Assembly: GCA_016874895.1 (NCBI GenBank)
Contig: VGSX01000021.1
Span: 1 to 22,852 of the forward strand
Direction of reading: 5' to 3'
Source of the DNA: Deltaproteobacteria bacterium
GTDB lineage: Bacteria; Desulfobacterota; Desulfobaccia; Desulfobaccales; Desulfobaccaceae
DNA length: 22,852 nucleotides
Below are positions 14,132 to 22,566 of the stretch, one piece after another. The notes under the pieces were generated by a model. That model was not told the DNA's origin, made no database searches, and saw nothing but the letters and a program-made list of their open reading frames with translations. The position numbers and the translations under genes were made by a program. Within the stretch, counting starts at the first letter, position 1, and each line of letters starts with the position of its first letter.

Positions 14132-15127
14132 ATGGTGAATCTCAAACGCATTATTATCGGGGTGGTGTGGCTCCTCGCCACCTTTGGCATCGGCACCCTG
14201 GGCTATATGGTCGTGGAGGGATGGAGCTTATTTGACGGACTCTATATGACGGTCATAACCCTGACCACCGTGGGCTATGGAGAGGTCCGGCCCCTGTCCC
14301 AGCCCGGCCGGACCTTCACAATCCTGTTGATCTTTTTGGGCGTTGGTTTTATGTTTTATGTGGCGACGGCCATTGCCCAGGCCGTGGTGGAAGGGCAACT
14401 TCAGGATGTTTTTGGCAGGCGGCGTTTGGAAAAGAAAATTCGCAACTTAAAGGATCACTTCATTATTTGCGGTTTTGGCCGCATCGGCGAGGTCATTGCC
14501 CGGGAACTGAGCCACAACAATATTCCCATTGTTATGGTGGACAACCGGCCGCAACACACCCCGTTTCTGGAGCGGTCCGGCTATCTGCACGTCATCGGCA
14601 ACGCCACCCAGGAGGAGGTGCTGCTGGCGGCAGGTATTGAGCAAGCCCGGGGGCTCATTTCCGTGGTGTCCTCGGATGCCGATAATGTCTATATCGTGCT
14701 CACCGCCCGGAGTATGAAGCCCGACTTGAATATCGTGGCCCGGGCCGGGGAAACCGGGTCGCAGCAGAAGCTCAGGCGGGCGGGGGCCAACGTGGTGATC
14801 TCCCCCTATGAACTGGGGGGACAGCGCATGGCCCAGACCATTCTGCGGCCCACGGTGGTGGATTTCATGGACGTAGCCTTCGGCGAGGCCATAGATCTAA
14901 GTCTGGAAGAAATTCCCGTGGGCAGCAGTGGCGACATCATCGGGCAACCTTTGAAAGAATCGGGGCTACGGCAGCGCCTGGACCTGATTATTGTAGCCAT
15001 CAAAAGGTTGGACGGGTCCATGTTGTTCAACCCGCAATCGGACACGCGCATTCTCCAGGGCGATACCTTAATCGCCCTGGGTTCCAAGGCCAACCTGGAT
15101 AAGCTGATGCGCATCCTGGCGGCCTGA
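14132..15127 (+). CDS. Two-TM potassium channel with RCK (TrkA-N/TrkA-C) gating domains
   Basis: Inner-membrane K+ channel subunit gated by a cytoplasmic regulator-of-conductance domain, MthK-like in layout. Seen: 331 residues. TM1 (about 7-27), a pore helix and selectivity filter TVGYGE (46-51), then TM2 (about 61-85). A charged linker (RRRLEKKIRNLKDH) leads to the RCK Rossmann domain, whose nucleotide loop is GFGRIGE (114-120), with VDN following the next strand. A TrkA-C domain (about 245-331) ends the protein. The ribosome site is weak. The hydrolase gene follows after 12 bp, so this gene probably opens an operon with it and recJ. The gating ligand cannot be told from the sequence. Confidence 0.95.
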   Translation: MVNLKRIIIGVVWLLATFGIGTLGYMVVEGWSLFDGLYMTVITLTTVGYGEVRPLSQPGRTFTILLIFLGVGFMFYVATAIAQAVVEGQLQDVFGRRRLEKKIRNLKDHFIICGFGRIGEVIARELSHNNIPIVMVDNRPQHTPFLERSGYLHVIGNATQEEVLLAAGIEQARGLISVVSSDADNVYIVLTARSMKPDLNIVARAGETGSQQKLRRAGANVVISPYELGGQRMAQTILRPTVVDFMDVAFGEAIDLSLEEIPVGSSGDIIGQPLKESGLRQRLDLIIVAIKRLDGSMLFNPQSDTRILQGDTLIALGSKANLDKLMRILAA

Positions 15128-15139
15128 AAGGAGGGCATC

Positions 15140-15856
15140 ATGAGTAAGACGGTCATCGGCAGAGGCGTTAAAATCACCTTTTACGGCCACGCCGCCATCA
15201 AGCTGGAAAGCCCCGAGGCAGGGGTGCTCATCGATCCGTGGCTCAACAACCCGGTGCGGCAAACCCCCCTTGATTCCTTAGGCAGGGTGAGCCTTATCCT
15301 GGTGACCCATGGCCACGCCGACCATGTGGGGGATACGCTGGAGATCGCCCAGGCCACCGGCGCCCCCGTGGCTGCCATCCACGAATTATCCCAATATCTC
15401 CTGGGTAAAGGCGTAACCAACGTCATCGGCATGAATAAGGGCGGGGGCATGAGCGCCGGCGGGGTCCAGGTCACCATGACCCAGGCGGTGCACTCTTCCA
15501 CTGCGGAAGAGGGCGGCCAGCTTATACCCACCGGCGACCCGGCGGGCTTCGTGGTTTCCTTTCCCAATGGTTTTGTGGCCTACCACGCCGGGGATACCGC
15601 GGTCTTTAAGGACATGGAACTCATCCGGGAGTTGTATCACCCCCAGGTGGCTATCCTGCCCATCGGCAGCCATTATGTCATGAGCCCGGCGGAGGCGGCC
15701 CTGGCCTGCCGGATGCTGCAGCCGGAGTTTGTCATTCCCATTCATTACGGCACCTTCCCGGTGCTCACCGGCACCCCCGAGGAACTGGCGTCTCATCTCA
15801 AGGATCAGCCCCAGATGCGGGTCATTACCCTGCAGCCCGGAGAATCGGTGGAATGA
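15140..15856 (+). CDS. Metal-dependent hydrolase, UPF0173 (metallo-beta-lactamase fold)
   Basis: Cytoplasmic protein of a widely conserved but poorly characterised hydrolase family. Seen: 238 residues. The N-terminal ITFYGHAA (12-19) is the family hallmark. The metal motif is THGHADH (56-62), followed by a later His (AVHSS), AYHAGDTA and IPIHYGTFP as the remaining ligands. The start has AAAGGAGG upstream at good spacing, 12 bp after the channel stop. The substrate is unknown. The gene is followed after 25 bp by recJ. Confidence 0.92.
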   Translation: MSKTVIGRGVKITFYGHAAIKLESPEAGVLIDPWLNNPVRQTPLDSLGRVSLILVTHGHADHVGDTLEIAQATGAPVAAIHELSQYLLGKGVTNVIGMNKGGGMSAGGVQVTMTQAVHSSTAEEGGQLIPTGDPAGFVVSFPNGFVAYHAGDTAVFKDMELIRELYHPQVAILPIGSHYVMSPAEAALACRMLQPEFVIPIHYGTFPVLTGTPEELASHLKDQPQMRVITLQPGESVE

Positions 15857-15881
15857 TGTTCTCCACCGACGACAGGTCCCC

Positions 15882-17594
15882 ATGAGAAGACGACAACGGT
15901 GGGTCACTTCTCCGGAACAGCCTGATTTAGTTCAGCAACTGAGCCAACGCCACCAGGTGCCGGAGTTGATAGCCCGCATCCTGCTCAATCGGGGGCTGGC
16001 CCGGTCCCAGGAGGTGGCCTCGTTTTTGGACCCGGCCCTGGGCCAGTTGCTGCCCCCGGCGGATATGCGGGACCTCCCGGAGGCGGCGGATTGTCTCGCC
16101 CGGGCCCTGGCCCGAAGGGACCCGGTGGCCGTGTACGGCGATTATGATGTGGACGGCCTCACCGCCACCGCCCTGCTGCGGCATTTCCTGGAAAGCCTGG
16201 GGGCCAGGGTAGTCAGTTATATCCCCAACCGGTTGACCCAGGGCTACGGGCTGCACCCCGGCGCGGTAACGGAACTGGCCAAAAAGGCCAAGGTGCTGGT
16301 GACCGTTGACTGCGGCATCAGCAATGCCGCGGAAGTTGCCCTGGCCCGGAAACTGGGTATGGCGGTCATCGTCACCGATCACCACGAGCCTCCGGAGGAA
16401 CTGCCCCCGGCGCTGGCCGTGGTCAACCCCAAGCGGCGGGATTGCGGCTATGCTTTTAAGGAGCTGGCCGGGGTGGGGGTAGCCCTCAACCTGGCGTTGG
16501 GGCTGCGGGCCTGCCTGAGAGATCAGGGGTGGTTTGTCAACCGGCCTGAGCCCGACATCAGGGACTATCTGGATCTGGTGGCCCTGGGCACGGCCGCCGA
16601 CGTGGCTCCCCTCACCGGGGTCAACCGCATCCTGGTAAGTCGCGGCTTGCAGGTTTTGGGGGACAACCGCCGCCTGGGGATCCAGGCCCTGCGGGAAGTA
16701 GCCGGACTGCCGACGGGCATGATGTCTCTGCGGGATGTGGTCTTCCGGCTGGCGCCCCGTCTCAATGCGGCCGGCCGCCTGGGCCACAGCCGGGCTGCAC
16801 TGGAGCTGCTGCTGACGGAGGACCGGGACCGGGCCCGGCGCCTGGCCCAGGAGCTGAACCGGCTCAACCAGGAGCGCCAGGCCTTGGGCGAGGCCATCCT
16901 CAAAGCAGCAGTTGCCCAGGTGCAGGTGGAGGGGCTCCAGGACCGCCCGGCCCTGGTATTGGCCGGGGAGGACTGGCATCCCGGCATCATCGGTATTGTG
17001 GCGGCCAAGCTCGTGGAGCTCTACCACCGCCCGGTGGCCCTGCTCAGCCGGGTGGATGGCCTGGGGCGCGGCTCGGCCCGATCTGTAGAGGCTTTTGACC
17101 TCTATGCCGGCCTTACCGCCTGCACCGAACACCTGGTGCAGTATGGCGGCCACCCCGCCGCGGCCGGTTTTACCCTGGACCTGGCCGATCTCGCAGCCTT
17201 TCGAGAAGCTTTCGAGGCTGTGGCCTTGGCACGTCTGGGGCGGGAGCCGCAGCCGCCGGCCCTGACCGTGGATGCCGAGATAACCCTACCCCAGTTGGAC
17301 GGAAATTTTTTTTTCCACCTCAATCGACTGCGGCCTTTCGGGCAGGGCAACCCTCCTCCCGTACTGGCCTGTCTGCAGGCCCGGATCATCGACTCCTGGG
17401 TGGTGGGCAATAATCATCTGAAACTAAAACTGGCCCAGGAGGGTCGCGTCATGACCGCCATTGCCTTTGACCAGGCCAGCCTCCACCCCCTCCGGGGCTC
17501 GTATGATGTGGCCTTCAATCCCCGGCTGAATCTGTATCAGAATTGCAATCACCCGGAACTCCTGGTGCTGGACCTGGGCAGCGCCGAAGTCTGA
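15882..17594 (+). CDS. recJ: Single-stranded-DNA-specific exonuclease RecJ
   Basis: 5'-3' ssDNA exonuclease of recombination, mismatch and base-excision repair. Seen: 570 residues from the ATG at 15882, the usual size. The DHH domain has VYGDYDVDGLTA (84-95), VDCGISN (142-148) and VTDHHEP (164-170). The LNAAGRLGHS segment follows. The DHHA1 domain has GGHPAAAGF (around 421-429), and the C-terminal OB-type domain includes RPFGQGNPPP. The frame is open upstream to 15729, but that part overlaps the hydrolase gene and does not look like RecJ. The ribosome site (ACAGG) is weak, which suggests coupling to the hydrolase gene. Confidence 0.95.
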   Translation: MRRRQRWVTSPEQPDLVQQLSQRHQVPELIARILLNRGLARSQEVASFLDPALGQLLPPADMRDLPEAADCLARALARRDPVAVYGDYDVDGLTATALLRHFLESLGARVVSYIPNRLTQGYGLHPGAVTELAKKAKVLVTVDCGISNAAEVALARKLGMAVIVTDHHEPPEELPPALAVVNPKRRDCGYAFKELAGVGVALNLALGLRACLRDQGWFVNRPEPDIRDYLDLVALGTAADVAPLTGVNRILVSRGLQVLGDNRRLGIQALREVAGLPTGMMSLRDVVFRLAPRLNAAGRLGHSRAALELLLTEDRDRARRLAQELNRLNQERQALGEAILKAAVAQVQVEGLQDRPALVLAGEDWHPGIIGIVAAKLVELYHRPVALLSRVDGLGRGSARSVEAFDLYAGLTACTEHLVQYGGHPAAAGFTLDLADLAAFREAFEAVALARLGREPQPPALTVDAEITLPQLDGNFFFHLNRLRPFGQGNPPPVLACLQARIIDSWVVGNNHLKLKLAQEGRVMTAIAFDQASLHPLRGSYDVAFNPRLNLYQNCNHPELLVLDLGSAEV

Positions 17595-17625
17595 GCCGGC
17601 CATTTTTTCTGCCATTGATTTTTTG

Positions 17626-17658
17626 TAGGCGTTCAGCTGTCAGCAATCAGCTTTCAGC
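17626..17658 (+). repeat. Second copy of the TCAGC-heptamer repeat
   Basis: TAGGC plus heptamers GTTCAGC, TGTCAGC, AATCAGC, TTTCAGC, one base different from 13965-13997, followed by a run of T. It lies 32 bp after the recJ stop. With that T-run it might help end transcription, but no strong hairpin is visible here. No inverted partner is seen next to it. Confidence 0.75.
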
Positions 17659-17680
17659 TTTTTTTTTAAGGCACAATGGC

Positions 17681-17709
17681 TTGACAGACTATATGTGATC
17701 TGTTAAGAA
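17681..17709 (+). promoter_or_regulatory. Promoter of tRNA-Ala
   Basis: Perfect TTGACA (17681-17686), a 17-bp spacer and TAAGAA (17704-17709). The -10 is poor but correctly placed; the start would be near 17716, 11 bp before the mature tRNA. Assigned by consensus and position. Confidence 0.5.
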
Positions 17710-17726
17710 AAAGAATCGATTTGAAC

Positions 17727-17802
<76 letters not shown>

Positions 17803-17816
17803 TTAAATGGTAAGAA

Positions 17817-18187
17817 TCAGAAGGAGTTAGCAGCGGGTACGTTGTTGACTCCTTTTTTTGGGGAGCCATTTTTGACCATTTTTTGACCATTTCCTAAATT
17901 ATTCAGCGCCGCCACTGCATCTTTTTACTGGAGTAAAAAGCCTTTTGCGTTTGAAAATTTTCAACATATCGGTTTGATAATTCAGCAGAAGTAACCTGAG
18001 TTTTCTTCTTCACTTTGAAGACATCGTCATACCGGCCTTCACGTTTAGCTGATACGGCTTTCCCTGCGTAAGCCTCAGCGTCTTTTCTCAGGTTGAAACA
18101 TTTCCTCACCCGCATACCATCAGGGGCATCATAGTCAACCTGCCAGACCGTCCCATCCTTGTTCGTTAACTTCCTGAGCTCTGCCAT
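17817..18187 (-). pseudogene. Tyrosine integrase remnant with the catalytic core deleted
   Basis: The open part (18187-17903, 94 residues) begins at an ATG with AGAGGA nine bases upstream. It reads as the N-terminal arm-binding domain of a phage-type integrase: MAELRKLTNKDGTVWQVDYD, RKCFNLRKDAEAYAGK, then the start of the SAM-like core-binding part (ELSNRYVENF). It stops at SSKKMQWRR. Just past the break, another frame is open through 17817 and reads AVAALNNLGNGQKMVKNGS, as the tail after the catalytic Tyr often does. The RHRY catalytic domain (about 250-300 residues) is missing between them. The simplest reading is an internal deletion with a frame change near 17910. The element cannot mobilise itself with this gene. 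Confidence 0.75.
17821..17859 (+). terminator. Intrinsic terminator after tRNA-Ala
   Basis: Left arm AAGGAGTTAGCA (17821-17832) and right arm TGTTGACTCCTT (17843-17854) pair over 12 bp with two G-U pairs around a 10-nt loop, followed directly by a T-run to 17859. It lies 18 bp after the tRNA and overlaps the last codons of the integrase tail. Confidence 0.75.
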
Positions 18188-18251
18188 TAGTTTATTTCCT
18201 CTAATAAAGATAGGGCGGGAAATAGGGTTTTCGTCCAACCTCGCCTTGTGC

Positions 18252-18281
18252 TTGCTTTTTTCTCGGCAATGGGAATATAAT
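18252..18281 (+). promoter_or_regulatory. Sigma-70-like promoter for the DUF499 operon
   Basis: TTGCTT (18252-18257), an 18-bp spacer and a perfect TATAAT (18276-18281). The start would be near 18288, giving a leader of about 95 nt to the ATPase ATG. The -35 match is moderate. Confidence 0.45.
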
Positions 18282-18382
18282 GGGACCCATCTTGGTTGAA
18301 TTTCCTATTCGTTAAGCTGCTGGTATGAATTAATTTTAGCATTCAGCGGCCACTTGCCCGCTGCCAACCCGAGGGTGGTGTC

Positions 18383-21300
18383 ATGAAACTGATTTACGAA
18401 ACCTGCACCCCTCGACCCGAGGTGCTCGCCGGGGAACTGAAGGAAGATATCTTTGCGGCCCGGTTGAAGGCGGTCATGGAGGGCAGTGCGGAAGAGGTCT
18501 ACCAAAACCCCGCCGTATTCTTCGCCAACACCTACCCCACGGAAGGCCTCAAGGTCCTTTTGAACGAAACCCTGGGCCGCCTTTCCGGTCTCAAGCCTGG
18601 CCATAGCTCAATTATCCGCCTGGAGACCTCCTTTGGCGGCGGCAAGACCCACAACCTCATTGCCCTGCAACACCTGGCTAAAGGGTTTCGGAGTAAGGAT
18701 AATAGCCGCTTCGTCGATCCTGCCCTGATTCCTCAGGAAACCGTGGCCATTGCCGGGGTGGTGGGTTCGGAACTTGACCCGGTGAACGGCGTTGACCATG
18801 GCGACTTACGCACCTTCACCCCCTGGGGTGAGATTGCCTATCAGCTTGGCGGGCCTGCCGGGTATCAGATTGTGGCCAAAAGCGATCAGCAGGGGGTGGC
18901 CCCCGGCGCCGCTACTTTGGAGGAACTGGTGGGGGACCGTCCGGCTCTGATCATGCTGGATGAAGTGGCCCATTTCCTTAGGGTGGCCAAAGGCGTGGGC
19001 ACCACCAATCTCGCCGATATGACCATTGCTTTCCTCATGTCCCTGTTTCAACTGGCCGCCAGCAAGGCCAAAGTGGTGGTGGTGTTGACCATGGCAGAAA
19101 TGATGGATGCCTATAGTAAGGAAACAGAAGAACTACGCCAACGACTGGCCGAGGCCAGGAGTATCGCCGCCCGCCAGGAACGGGTCTTGACGCCCACGGC
19201 AGAGACGGAGATTTCAGCCATCGTCAGTCATCGGCTGTTTCAGTCCGTGGACCATACTGCCGCCCACAACACCGCTGAAAGCTTTCAGGCCTATTATCAG
19301 CGCCTGCAGGATCAGAAGGCCAATCTCCCCGGCCTGGCCACCCGGGGTGAATATACTCAGGAGATTGTCGCAGACTATCCCTTTCATCCGGTCCTGCTGA
19401 AAACCCTGAACACCAAGACATCAACTATCCCAAATTTTCAGCGCACCCGGGGGGCTTTGCGGCTGTTGGCCCTGGCCATCCGGCGGTTGTGGGAAAACCG
19501 CTCCGGCGACGCTTATCTCATTCATCCCCACCACCTGGACCTGGGCTCAGCCGATGTGGTGGAGGAGCTGACCAGCCGTCTGGATCGGCATCTGTTTAAA
19601 GCTATTGTGGAAGCGGACATTGTCAGCCCCAAGCACGGCTCTTTGGCCCATGCCCAGAACCTGGACCGGTCCTGGGTGGAGGCAGGCAAACCGCCCTTCG
19701 CCCAGAGACTGGCCACCACCGTTTTCCTCCATAGCCTGACCCAGGGGGTGGCCGCCGGGGTTGATCCGGCGGAACTTAATCTAAGCGTTTTCACCCCCGG
19801 CGATGACCCTTTGCTGGTGGACCAGGCCCTCAAACGTTTGGAGGAGACTTCCTGGTTTTTAAATTTCGACGGCCAGCGCTACCGCTTTAGCACTGAACCG
19901 GCTCCGGCCAAGATAATAGCTGATGAAATGGCCCTGGTGGGCAAGGTCAAGGCCAAGACCGAAGTGGACCAGCGGATCAGGAAAATCTGGACCAAGGGCA
20001 TTTTCAGCCCCATCTTTTTCCCGGCGGAAGCCTCGGACGTGGACGATGACGCCAAGGCGCCCAAGCTGACCCTCATTCATTACGACGCCGCCACGGATGA
20101 AGCTCACTACCAAGGCCCGCCCGATCTGGTGGCGAAAATCTTCGATCATGCCGGGACCCAGGAAGGCTACCGCACCTATAAAAATAACGTCCTGTTTCTG
20201 GTGGCTGATAAAACCCAGGTCGACCCTATGGTGACGACGACGCAGCGTTATCTGGCCATTAACCGCATTGTGGGCGATTCGGAACGGATGAAGGATTTTC
20301 CCGAAGAGACCCGCACGAAGCTGAAGAAAATGGGCCAGGCGGCGGAATTGGAGGTGCGCATTGCCATTACCAAGGCCTACCGCTACCTTTACTTTCCCAG
20401 CGCCGATGCTCCCATGAAGCAGCATAACCTGAACCGGGAGACTTTACCGGCCCAGGATCAGGGGGAAACGGAGAAAGACCAGAGCCAGGTGCTGCTGAAA
20501 ATCCTCAAGGACCTGGGTAAAGTCAAGACGGCTGATGACCAACCCCTGGCGCCCCACTATCTGAAATCCAAGGGGTGGCCGGTCAACCAGGAATCTCTGT
20601 CTACGGAAGAGTTGCGCCGCTCTTTCGCCCAACGCCTGGGGCTGCCCCTGCTCCTGGACGTGGGCCAACTGAAACGCACCATTAAGGAAGGCGTCAAACA
20701 TGGGGTCTGGGTCTACTATGACCCTCGGGAAGACATTGGCTACGGCCCCGACTCCCCCAGCCCGCTGGTCCAGCTCGATGATGACACCCTGCTCTATCTC
20801 CCGGAAGAGGCCAAACGGCTGGGCCTGAAGTTGAAGGGAGAACGCCCCCCGGAGACGTCAGGCGAGGTAACCTGTCCGGTGTGCGGCAACCCGGCGGCAG
20901 AGTGTACCTGTGACCAGGTCTGTCCGGTGTGCCAGCAGTATCCCTGCACCTGCAAAAAGGCGGGCCACCTGCGGGCCGAAGGCTCCCCGGCCCAGGCTTT
21001 TCAGGCGTTGGCCGACCAATGCGCCGACCAGAACATTGCCGCCCTGAAAAATCTACGCCTGGTGATTGAAGGCAGCGGCAAGGAAGCGGCCCAGGACACC
21101 CGGGCGCTGGGGCTCGCCATCCCCCAGTTGGGGAAAGGGTCGTTTGCCCTGCGGCAGGCCTTGACCATGGAGTTTGGCACCGGGTCCTCCTGCAAAGTAG
21201 ATTTCGCCGGTCCCTGGGAGCGTTACAAACGCCTGAAACAGATTACCGATGCCTTTGCCCAGGAAGCCGACAAAATGACCGTGAAGACGGAAGTGACGGC

Positions 21301-21427
21301 GGAATTTGGCGAGGGTCTGGCGCCGGACTCCGATCAGTTCCAGACCATGCGGGATGTGTTCACGGCCATGGGCCTGGGCAGAATGACCGTGGAGGCGGAA
21401 CAGGCCGAGGCTGAGGAGGCGGTATGA
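18383..21427 (+). CDS. DUF499 (COG1483) AAA+ family ATPase, defence-island type
   Basis: Large P-loop ATPase, 1014 residues. Seen: Walker A SFGGGKTH (83-90) and Walker B ALIMLDE (188-194), followed by AHFLR. The intervening VGSELDP and FTPWGEIAYQL segments are typical of DUF499 as I know it. Near the C-terminus is a double Cys module: CPVC-6-CxC (C831, C834, C841, C843) and CPVC-4-CxC (C847, C850, C855, C857), probably two zinc sites. The start has GAGG at good spacing. From established knowledge, DUF499 ATPases occur in anti-phage islands with DUF1156 DNA methylases, helicases and phospholipase-D nucleases; none of these is seen here. The stop overlaps the next gene by ATGA, so the two are coupled. 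It sits beside an integrase scar. The molecular activity is unproven. Confidence 0.88.
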   Translation: MKLIYETCTPRPEVLAGELKEDIFAARLKAVMEGSAEEVYQNPAVFFANTYPTEGLKVLLNETLGRLSGLKPGHSSIIRLETSFGGGKTHNLIALQHLAKGFRSKDNSRFVDPALIPQETVAIAGVVGSELDPVNGVDHGDLRTFTPWGEIAYQLGGPAGYQIVAKSDQQGVAPGAATLEELVGDRPALIMLDEVAHFLRVAKGVGTTNLADMTIAFLMSLFQLAASKAKVVVVLTMAEMMDAYSKETEELRQRLAEARSIAARQERVLTPTAETEISAIVSHRLFQSVDHTAAHNTAESFQAYYQRLQDQKANLPGLATRGEYTQEIVADYPFHPVLLKTLNTKTSTIPNFQRTRGALRLLALAIRRLWENRSGDAYLIHPHHLDLGSADVVEELTSRLDRHLFKAIVEADIVSPKHGSLAHAQNLDRSWVEAGKPPFAQRLATTVFLHSLTQGVAAGVDPAELNLSVFTPGDDPLLVDQALKRLEETSWFLNFDGQRYRFSTEPAPAKIIADEMALVGKVKAKTEVDQRIRKIWTKGIFSPIFFPAEASDVDDDAKAPKLTLIHYDAATDEAHYQGPPDLVAKIFDHAGTQEGYRTYKNNVLFLVADKTQVDPMVTTTQRYLAINRIVGDSERMKDFPEETRTKLKKMGQAAELEVRIAITKAYRYLYFPSADAPMKQHNLNRETLPAQDQGETEKDQSQVLLKILKDLGKVKTADDQPLAPHYLKSKGWPVNQESLSTEELRRSFAQRLGLPLLLDVGQLKRTIKEGVKHGVWVYYDPREDIGYGPDSPSPLVQLDDDTLLYLPEEAKRLGLKLKGERPPETSGEVTCPVCGNPAAECTCDQVCPVCQQYPCTCKKAGHLRAEGSPAQAFQALADQCADQNIAALKNLRLVIEGSGKEAAQDTRALGLAIPQLGKGSFALRQALTMEFGTGSSCKVDFAGPWERYKRLKQITDAFAQEADKMTVKTEVTAEFGEGLAPDSDQFQTMRDVFTAMGLGRMTVEAEQAEAEEAV

Positions 21428-21870
21428 GCGAAAAACCCTTCCGCCTGTATGTTTACCCCCGTCTCCAGGGCGCCTACGGCCTGACCCTGAGCCAAAAGCG
21501 AGTGAAAAGCAATCCCAACGGCAACGGCGGCAGCACCGGCTGGCGGCGGCTGGTGCGGCTTTACGGGATGCAGTTGCAGGCCGTGGCTGAAGATATTTTC
21601 GCCATCTTGAAACAGGGGGGCTACCGTCCCGGCGACCTGAACCGGGAGCGGCGCACTCCTTTGGAACTGGCCGAGGAAAACGGCGTCCGTCTGGGGCTAC
21701 TCTTCATGATGGTGAAGCCCTTGACAAAGGGCGAGCGTATTACCGGCATTTCCCAGGGTCTCAAAACCATGCCGGTGGAGGAGGCCTATTACTGGTTCAG
21801 CAAGTGCGCCGATCCCAAGTTCCGGGGTCGGGCCCAGCGGGCCTTGCGCATCCTGCTGGCGGGAGAGTAG
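21424..21870 (+). CDS. Small protein coupled to the DUF499 ATPase (possibly DUF7680)
   Basis: 148 residues, starting inside the ATPase stop (ATGA overlap), so it is surely co-translated. Seen: no signal peptide, no membrane segment, no catalytic motif I recognise. It opens with a beta-like FRLYVYPRLQG, then basic KRVKSNPNGNGGSTGW, then mostly helical segments (LYGMQLQAVAEDIFAILKQG; LELAEENGVRLGLLFMMVKP). It ends with MPVEEAYYWFSKCADPKFRG and RAQRALRILLAGE. I recall small proteins of this type (DUF7680) beside DUF499 genes, but this is from memory. A role as subunit or adaptor of the ATPase is inference. Confidence 0.85.
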   Translation: MSEKPFRLYVYPRLQGAYGLTLSQKRVKSNPNGNGGSTGWRRLVRLYGMQLQAVAEDIFAILKQGGYRPGDLNRERRTPLELAEENGVRLGLLFMMVKPLTKGERITGISQGLKTMPVEEAYYWFSKCADPKFRGRAQRALRILLAGE

Positions 21871-21900
21871 AGGTAACGTTAACTTGAACCATTCCCTTCT

Positions 21901-21954
21901 GTCACCCTGAGCCGCAGGCGAAGGGTCTAGATGCTTCGCTGCGCTCAGCATGAC
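21901..21954. repeat. Imperfect palindrome forming the head of each array unit
   Basis: Centred on TCTAGA (21926-21931). The arms share GTCA, CTGAGC, GCAG/GCGAAG and TCTA when one is reverse-complemented, with small mismatches and a 2-bp length difference. Five copies recur, one per unit. From memory, CTGAGC/GCGAAG palindromes like this are among the commonest dispersed repeats in bacterial genomes and are often mistranslated as AQHD or HAERSEASR peptides. Confidence 0.8.
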
Positions 21955-22050
21955 AAGATAATTCCTCAGCATGGCAAGAATTTTGGTCAGCACGGCAAAA
22001 TAAGTGCTCATGATGATAAGATAATCGCTTATGATGACAATATCGTACTT
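21946..22050 (+). repeat. 21-bp sub-repeats, block of unit 1
   Basis: Five sub-repeats at 21946, 21967, 21988, 22009 and 22030. The first three begin CAGCATG or CAGCACG; the fourth and fifth drift to CATGATG and TATGATG. All keep the core A(C/T)G(A/G)(C/T)(A/G)A followed by an A/T-rich stretch. The same block recurs in each unit, so the drift came before the unit was amplified. Confidence 0.9.
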
Positions 22051-22524
22051 GAGGGGTCCAAATCAGCAAAACGTTCTCCCGTTTTTGTCACCCTGAGCCG
22101 CAGGCGAAGGGTCTAGATGCTTCGCTGCGCTCAGCATGACAAGATAATTCCTCAGCATGGCAAGAATTTTGGTCAGCATGGCAAGATAATTGCTCATGAT
22201 GATAAGATAATCGCTTATGATGACAATATCGTACTTGAGGGGGCCAAATCAGCAAAACGCCCCCCCGTTTTTGTCACCCTGAGGCGCAGGCGAAGGGTCT
22301 AGATGCTTCGCTGCGCTCAGCATGACAAGATAATTCCTCAGCATGGCAAGAATTTTGGTCAGCATGGCAAGATAATTGCTCATGATGATAAGATAATCGC
22401 TTATGATGAGAATATCGTACTTGAGTGGGCCAAATCAGCAAAACGCCCCCCCGTTTTTGTCACCCTGAGCCGCAGGCGAAGGGTCTAGATGCTTCGCTGC
22501 GCTCAGCATGACAAGATAATTCCT

Positions 22525-22566
22525 CAGCATGACAAGAATTTTGGTCAGCATGGCAAGAATTTTGGT
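22525..22566 (+). repeat. Extra 21-bp sub-repeat in unit 4
   Basis: Two adjacent sub-repeats, CAGCATGACAAG... and CAGCATGGCAAG..., share the ATTTTGGT ending, where every other unit has only one. Unit 4 is therefore 207 bp. This is a clean gain of one sub-repeat, the sort of step replication slippage makes. Confidence 0.9.

Noticed and set aside
15729..15881. RecJ extension upstream to 15729
   Set aside because: It would overlap the UPF0173 gene by over 120 bp and its residues do not look like RecJ.
15927..17153. Long minus-strand open frame (408 residues) opposite recJ
   Set aside because: recJ has all its catalytic motifs on the plus strand; the antisense frame is rich in Gln, Gly and Arg as in a codon shadow and has no family features.
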